Shown here: one piece after another, positions 60,588-64,000 of the stretch
Position numbering within the stretch: the stretch's first letter is position 1
Layout: each line of letters begins with the position of its first letter
Source of the DNA: Faucicola sp902506215
GTDB taxonomy: Bacteria; Pseudomonadota; Gammaproteobacteria; Pseudomonadales; Moraxellaceae
Direction of reading: 5' to 3'
Length of the DNA stretch: 64,000 nt
NCBI GenBank assembly: GCA_016888885.1
Contig: CP069437.1
Location: 806,001-870,000, forward strand
The notes under the pieces: generated by a model
The model's database searches: none
Seen by the model: only the letters and a program-made list of their open reading frames with translations
Told to the model about the DNA's origin: nothing
Translations under genes and position numbers: made by a program

Positions 60588-61432
60588 AGGGCGTGTCCTC
60601 AATTTAACTTAGCATGAATAATAGAGCAAGCCAAGTAAAGCATCGATTTAAAATTACGAGCTAATTTCTCATAGCGAGTAGCAATACTACGAAACTGCTT
60701 TAATCGTGCAAATGCATTCTCGACTAAGTGGCGTAATTTATAAAGGTAGCTATCAAAATCAGGGTTAGGTTGCTTGGCATTTTTACGCTTTGGTATAATA
60801 GCTTTCATACCGTGTTCTATCGCTTTATCTCTGATTTCTTGCGAGTCATACCCTTTGTCAGCGATAAAATACTGGGCTTCTTGTATGACTTCTATCAAGT
60901 CGTTTGCAACTTGACTGTCGTGCACGTTACCCCCAGTGACTTTAAAATCGAGCGGATTTCCATGCGAGTCCACACATAGGTGTATTTTTGTCGTGTTTCC
61001 GCCACGGCTTTGTCCAATTGCTCTATCGAAACCACGCCGAGCTCCACTTGCATGTTGATGACACCGTACATAACTTCCGTCGATGAATACCCATTCTTTG
61101 TCAATTTCTTTTCGTAGGTCAAAAAAAAATTCTGCCACAAGCCTTTTTTAGACCATCGGTTAAAGCGGTTATAAGCGGTTTTCCATGACCCTAGCTCAAT
61201 AGGTATGTCTCGCCATGGTGCACCTGTTCTTAGCTTCCATAGTATGGCTTCCATCACGGTACGGTCGTTCTTCCATTGATGACAGCCGTGCGCTTTCATG
61301 GTTGTTTGTAATTGTTCCCATATGTTGTCAGTTATTACGGTTCTCGCCATTGTTTGTGTTTGCCTATATTTTACTGGAATATAGGGTTAAAATAGGGCTC
61401 TTTTGGGCTTATTCAAATTAGGGACACGCCCT
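60588..61432 (-). mobile_element. IS5 family (IS427-like) insertion sequence
   Basis: About 845 bases bounded by inverted repeats AGGGCGTGTCC (from 60588) and GGACACGCCCT (to 61432). The match extends inward as AATTT after a two-base mismatch. It is flanked by T/TA and A/TA, consistent with a TA-type short duplication. It lies about 80 bases upstream of the dctA start, in its promoter region, with its transposase gene on the minus strand. Confidence 0.88.
60599..61350 (-). CDS. IS5 family transposase, two frames joined by a frameshift
   Basis: The first frame (61350 to about 61120) encodes the N-terminal DUF4096-like part (ITDNIWEQLQ, WKLRTGAPWRDIP, WKTAYNRFNRWSKKGLW). The second, in the -1 frame, encodes the catalytic part (EWVFIDGSYVRCHQHASGA, YFIADKGYDSQEIRD, LVENAFARLKQFRSIATRYEK). 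They meet at a run of nine T on the coding strand (61121-61129), a plausible slippery site as used in IS427-group elements. The fusion would be about 250 residues. A sequencing error in the homopolymer cannot be excluded. Confidence 0.85.
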
Positions 61433-61558
61433 AGCCAAATAGTCGCACAACCTTTAGAATTTTATCAGCAATCATTAGAAAATCTAATGGATAGCAGTGC
61501 TGCGTATATTAACAATGTGATAACGTATCAGCAAGGTAATTTTCAACATTATTGTTAA
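61433..61558 (+). pseudogene. 3' remnant of an unidentified gene
   Basis: Immediately beyond the IS5-type right end a 41-codon open stretch, with no start of its own, reads SQIVAQPLEFYQQSLENL and ends at TAA 61556-61558. Its composition looks coding. The matching 5' part is not found on the other side of the IS, so flanking DNA was probably deleted. The parent gene is not recognised. Confidence 0.45.
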
Positions 61559-61790
61559 GCTGTAATGGGTCACATGGAGGCACTGCAACCATCCGTTGTA
61601 TCAATATTTTTAGACGCAGGATTGGTGAGTTTTTGAGCGTTTTTCGCTTCAATATTTTGCTTAACATCAGCGCAAGGTATGAAGCCCAAGTATTAAGTCT
61701 AGGTATTAAGCAAGGGTGTTCAGCATAGTTATCCAACTTTCTATTTAGCTTTCTTTTACTAATATTTTTTGCATTAAGGTAAAAAAATGC
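61559..61790. other. Region between gene remnant and tRNA-Ser
   Basis: No gene supported. A 106-codon minus-strand open stretch crosses it but lacks a ribosome site and runs through the tRNA promoter. The sequence may be further debris from the IS-associated deletion. Confidence 0.3.
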
Positions 61791-61818
61791 TTGCATTGTT
61801 ATTTCACTTGTATATAAT
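61791..61818 (+). promoter_or_regulatory. Promoter of tRNA-Ser
   Basis: TTGCAT (61791-61796), 16-base spacer, TATAAT (61813-61818), 14 bases before the tRNA. Confidence 0.75.
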
Positions 61819-61832
61819 AGCCACCACAATTT

Positions 61833-61922
61833 GGAAGCTTGGCAGAGCGGTTGAATGCACCGGTCTTGAAAACCGGCAAGGGTGCGAGCCCTTCGAGAGT
61901 TCGAATCTCTCAGCTTCCGCCA
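61833..61922 (+). tRNA. tRNA-Ser (TGA)
   Basis: Ninety bases with encoded CCA and the long variable arm of a class II tRNA (GGGTGCGAGCCC). Acceptor GGAAGCT, anticodon loop CTTGAAA, T-loop GTTCGAATC. Confidence 0.97.
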
Positions 61923-61927
61923 TATTT

Positions 61928-61965
61928 AAAAAAACCCCTGACTTAATGAAGTTTTGGGGTTTTTT
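61928..61965 (+). terminator. Terminator after tRNA-Ser
   Basis: AAAAACCCC / GGGGTTTTT stem with an inner ACTT / AAGT extension and a T-run, only 20 bases before rsmE. Confidence 0.8.
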
Positions 61966-61985
61966 ATTGCCTAAGATTTATCCTT

Positions 61986-62702
61986 ATGAATATCATTCTT
62001 TTACCGCAAAATACCTCATCGACCGCTATTATTGATGATAAAACGAGCGTGATACATTTAAAACAGGTGCTTAAAGTGACATTGGGCGATACGGTGAAAG
62101 TCGGTATCAAAAATGGTCATTTAGGCACAGCCGTTGTGAGCAATATCCACGATTCAAGTATCGAATTATCGCAAATCCACTGTACTATTGCGCCACCTGT
62201 CAAATTGCCACTGACTGTTATTTTGGCAATCCCCCGCCCCAAGGTATTGCGTCGTCTATTTTTGGACATGACGGCGATGGGTGCCCAGCATATTATTTTG
62301 GTCAATAGTTACCGTAGTGAAAAGAGCTACTGGCAAACCCCTTTTTTAACTCAACTCGATAACTATATTCAGGAAGGCTTACAACAAGCCTGTGATACCG
62401 TAAGCCCAACCGTGAGTCTTAAAAAACGCTTAAAACCCTTTGTTGAAGATGAACTACCTGCTTTAATTGCAGGCAAACAGGCAATTTTGGCACATCCTTA
62501 TGCCAATGAGCAGTTTACCCAAGTGTGGGACAATGCCCTGCCACATGTGTTGGTGATTGGGGCTGAAGGGGGCTGGATCGATTATGAAGTCGAATTATTC
62601 AAAACTGCTGGCTGCCAAGCGGCGCATATTGGCAATCGCATCTTACGCACTGAGAATGCCGTGAGTGTGCTATGCGGTCATGCTCTGTTAACTAGTCAAT
62701 AA
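61986..62702 (+). CDS. rsmE: 16S rRNA (uracil(1498)-N(3))-methyltransferase
   Basis: A 238-residue SPOUT methyltransferase acting on U1498 of 16S rRNA. An N-terminal PUA-like part (VIHLKQVLKVTLGDTVKVG) precedes the knotted domain, with MGAQHIILVNSYRSEKSYW, VIGAEGGWIDYEVELF and GNRILRTENAVSVLCG, the SPOUT hallmark. The length is typical. It begins soon after the tRNA-Ser terminator, so its own promoter must overlap that area or it depends on read-through. Confidence 0.95.
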   Translation: MNIILLPQNTSSTAIIDDKTSVIHLKQVLKVTLGDTVKVGIKNGHLGTAVVSNIHDSSIELSQIHCTIAPPVKLPLTVILAIPRPKVLRRLFLDMTAMGAQHIILVNSYRSEKSYWQTPFLTQLDNYIQEGLQQACDTVSPTVSLKKRLKPFVEDELPALIAGKQAILAHPYANEQFTQVWDNALPHVLVIGAEGGWIDYEVELFKTAGCQAAHIGNRILRTENAVSVLCGHALLTSQ

Positions 62703-63060
62703 AATATCCTATAAGAACAGCCCTACATTGCCGTCAGATAACCTGCTATCGCCAAAGTTAAGCCGACGCGAGTCTGAAAAATCATTACAACATCATAACA
62801 ATTTTGTCTTGGGATTGATTTTGCATAAGGGTGTATGATATTTCCTGCTTCATGTCATAACGATAAAAAAAATGGCGTCGCCTGTATCAACCGTCGACAA
62901 TACCGACACACTACTTGCTACCCTTGCGTTGGGTGAAGTAGCGGTAGACTATATTGCCGATGCGCAAGCCCGTCCCGATAGTAACTTTCAATAATTAATT
63001 TTCAATAATTAAAACCGTCATAATAAAACCACTTTGTCATAAAAAATTAAGGAGAAAAAT
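62703..63060 (+). other. Intergenic region upstream of 3-hydroxybutyrate dehydrogenase
   Basis: No confirmed gene. A 40-codon open frame (ATG 62872 to TAA 62992-62994, MASPVSTVDNTDTLL start) has coding-like content but no ribosome site. TTTCAATAATTAA occurs twice in tandem near 62986-63011. AAGGAG at about 63050 serves the next gene. Confidence 0.4.
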
Positions 63061-63861
63061 ATGGCTACTCAACTCACTACCGATTTAACCGGTAAAGTCG
63101 CACTCGTCACTGGCTCTGCAAGTGGTATCGGCCGCGATATCGCAGAAACCTACGCCAAAGCAGGCGCTGCGGTAGGTATTGCAGATATCAACCCAGATGC
63201 GGCGCAAGCAACCGTGGATGCAATCAAAGCTGCAGGCGGTAAAGCGGTTGCCATTGCAATGGATGTGACCAATGAAGATGCGGTAAATGCTGGCGTGGAT
63301 AAACTGGTACAAGAATTTGGAGATATTGATATTTTGGTGTCCAATGCCGGTATCCAAATCATCAATCCAATCGACCAATTTAGCTACGCGGATTGGAAAA
63401 AAATGATTGCCATTCATCTAGACGGTGCTTTTTTGACTACCAAAGCGGCACTTAAATACATGTATCAAAATGATAAAGTAGGTACCGTCATTTATATGGG
63501 CTCAGTACACTCGCATGAAGCATCAGCGCTAAAAGCGCCGTACGTCTCTGCCAAACATGCGCTATTAGGTCTAGCCCGTGTATTGGCTAAAGAAGGCGCA
63601 GCCCACAACGTGCGCTCATATGTGGTATGTCCAGGCTTTGTCAAAACTCCATTGGTTGAAAAACAAATCCCAGAACAAGCCAAAGAAAAAGGCATTTCTG
63701 AAGAAGAGGTGGTGAAAAACGTAATGCTGGGTCAAACCGTTGACGGCGAATTTACCACAACCGATGATATCGCTCAATTAACCTTATTTTTAACCGCTTT
63801 CCCAACCAATGCGATGACGGGTCAATCATTTATCGCAAGTCACGGCTGGTTTATGAAATAG
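63061..63861 (+). CDS. D-3-hydroxybutyrate dehydrogenase
   Basis: A 266-residue classical SDR that interconverts D-3-hydroxybutyrate and acetoacetate with NAD. TGSASGIG is near residue 17, NAGIQ near 95, and catalytic Ser/Tyr/Lys in GSVHSHEASALKAPYVSAKHA. The C-terminal FVKTPLVEKQIPEQAKEKG is the substrate-lid segment typical of BdhA/HbdH, and SHGWFMK ends the fold. AAGGAG precedes the ATG. It suits polyhydroxybutyrate or ketone-body use. Confidence 0.92.
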   Translation: MATQLTTDLTGKVALVTGSASGIGRDIAETYAKAGAAVGIADINPDAAQATVDAIKAAGGKAVAIAMDVTNEDAVNAGVDKLVQEFGDIDILVSNAGIQIINPIDQFSYADWKKMIAIHLDGAFLTTKAALKYMYQNDKVGTVIYMGSVHSHEASALKAPYVSAKHALLGLARVLAKEGAAHNVRSYVVCPGFVKTPLVEKQIPEQAKEKGISEEEVVKNVMLGQTVDGEFTTTDDIAQLTLFLTAFPTNAMTGQSFIASHGWFMK

Positions 63862-63927
63862 CTGACTGCTGGCTACAAAGCTAAAGTACAAAACAAACTA
63901 TAAGAATAGGCTACAAAATTGACTGAT

Positions 63928-63960
63928 AAAAAAGGATTAGCGGGGCTAGTCCTTTTTTTT
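63928..63960 (+). terminator. Terminator after 3-hydroxybutyrate dehydrogenase
   Basis: GGATTAGC / GCTAGTCC stem (one wobble) with A- and T-runs. Confidence 0.82.
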
Positions 63961-64000
63961 TGCGTTTGCAATCTATATAAATGGTTAATTCATGGGTTAC

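Noticed and set aside
61509..61829. Minus-strand open frame of 106 codons near tRNA-Ser
   Set aside because: No ribosome site, no recognisable domain, and it runs through the tRNA-Ser promoter and the gene remnant.

Overview
The window reads as a chromosome segment of a moderately AT-rich gammaproteobacterium of the family Moraxellaceae. Moraxella (Faucicola) osloensis or a close relative fits best. This is an inference from gene content: a MesX/MesD methionine synthase pair as in Acinetobacter, a CydABX/CydDC bd oxidase locus, a FadL-type outer membrane protein, BLUF photosensors with membrane tails, and several lineage-restricted small proteins. No search was run.

Layout. 0-2.2 kb: the end of a PIG-L deacetylase / methyltransferase / glycosyltransferase operon, then a cold-shock gene. 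2.4-4.3 kb: a RegB/RegA (RoxS/RoxR) redox two-component pair. 4.4-9.7 kb: a minus-strand catabolic cluster (two SDRs, histidine phosphatase, APH-like kinase, acyl-CoA dehydrogenase) with a divergent LysR gene. 10.9-27.6 kb: mostly housekeeping (gmk, ispH, htpG, trmB, putP, tRNA-Met, phoH-ybeY, truA, infA, fadL, a TonB-like gene), with an AT-rich oxidoreductase/HxlR pair at 15.4-16.5 kb. 27.7-28.0 kb: a tnpB-less IS200/IS605-type element. 28.1-32.2 kb: mesX-mesD-flavin reductase, then pncB. 32.3-35 kb: gabD and a lipoprotein esterase. 35.2-38.1 kb: three BLUF genes. 38.4-40.6 kb: an unrecognised gene and amt. 40.8-47.7 kb: cydABX and the divergent cydDC. 47.9-51.5 kb: a PepSY lipoprotein with a two-component system. 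51.7-54.2 kb: a TrkH/TrkA potassium system. 54.2-57.9 kb: tRNAs Asp, Val and two Asn, with small genes between them. 58.0-61.6 kb: dctA broken by an IS, an IS5-type element and a gene remnant. 61.8-64 kb: tRNA-Ser, rsmE and 3-hydroxybutyrate dehydrogenase.

The most unusual content is as follows. (1) In the BLUF array, one gene is cut by a 982-bp IS982 element, one carries an in-frame amber codon, and the only uninterrupted one has His in place of the photochemically essential Gln. (2) The folate-independent methionine synthase pair sits with a flavin reductase, and its promoter holds a MetR-type palindrome whose exact 15-mer recurs in the LysR/acyl-CoA dehydrogenase intergenic region. (3) The IS605-type element keeps a TnpB-guide-RNA-like end and a near-consensus promoter pointing at the TonB-like gene. 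(4) A perfect 24-bp palindrome overlaps the -10 of a clear cydABX promoter.

Links between regions are inferential. RegBA-type systems often control terminal oxidases, so the redox kinase at 3-4 kb is a candidate regulator of cydABX. FadL, the acyl-CoA dehydrogenase cluster, the thioesterase and 3-hydroxybutyrate dehydrogenase all suit a lipid-using skin or environmental bacterium.
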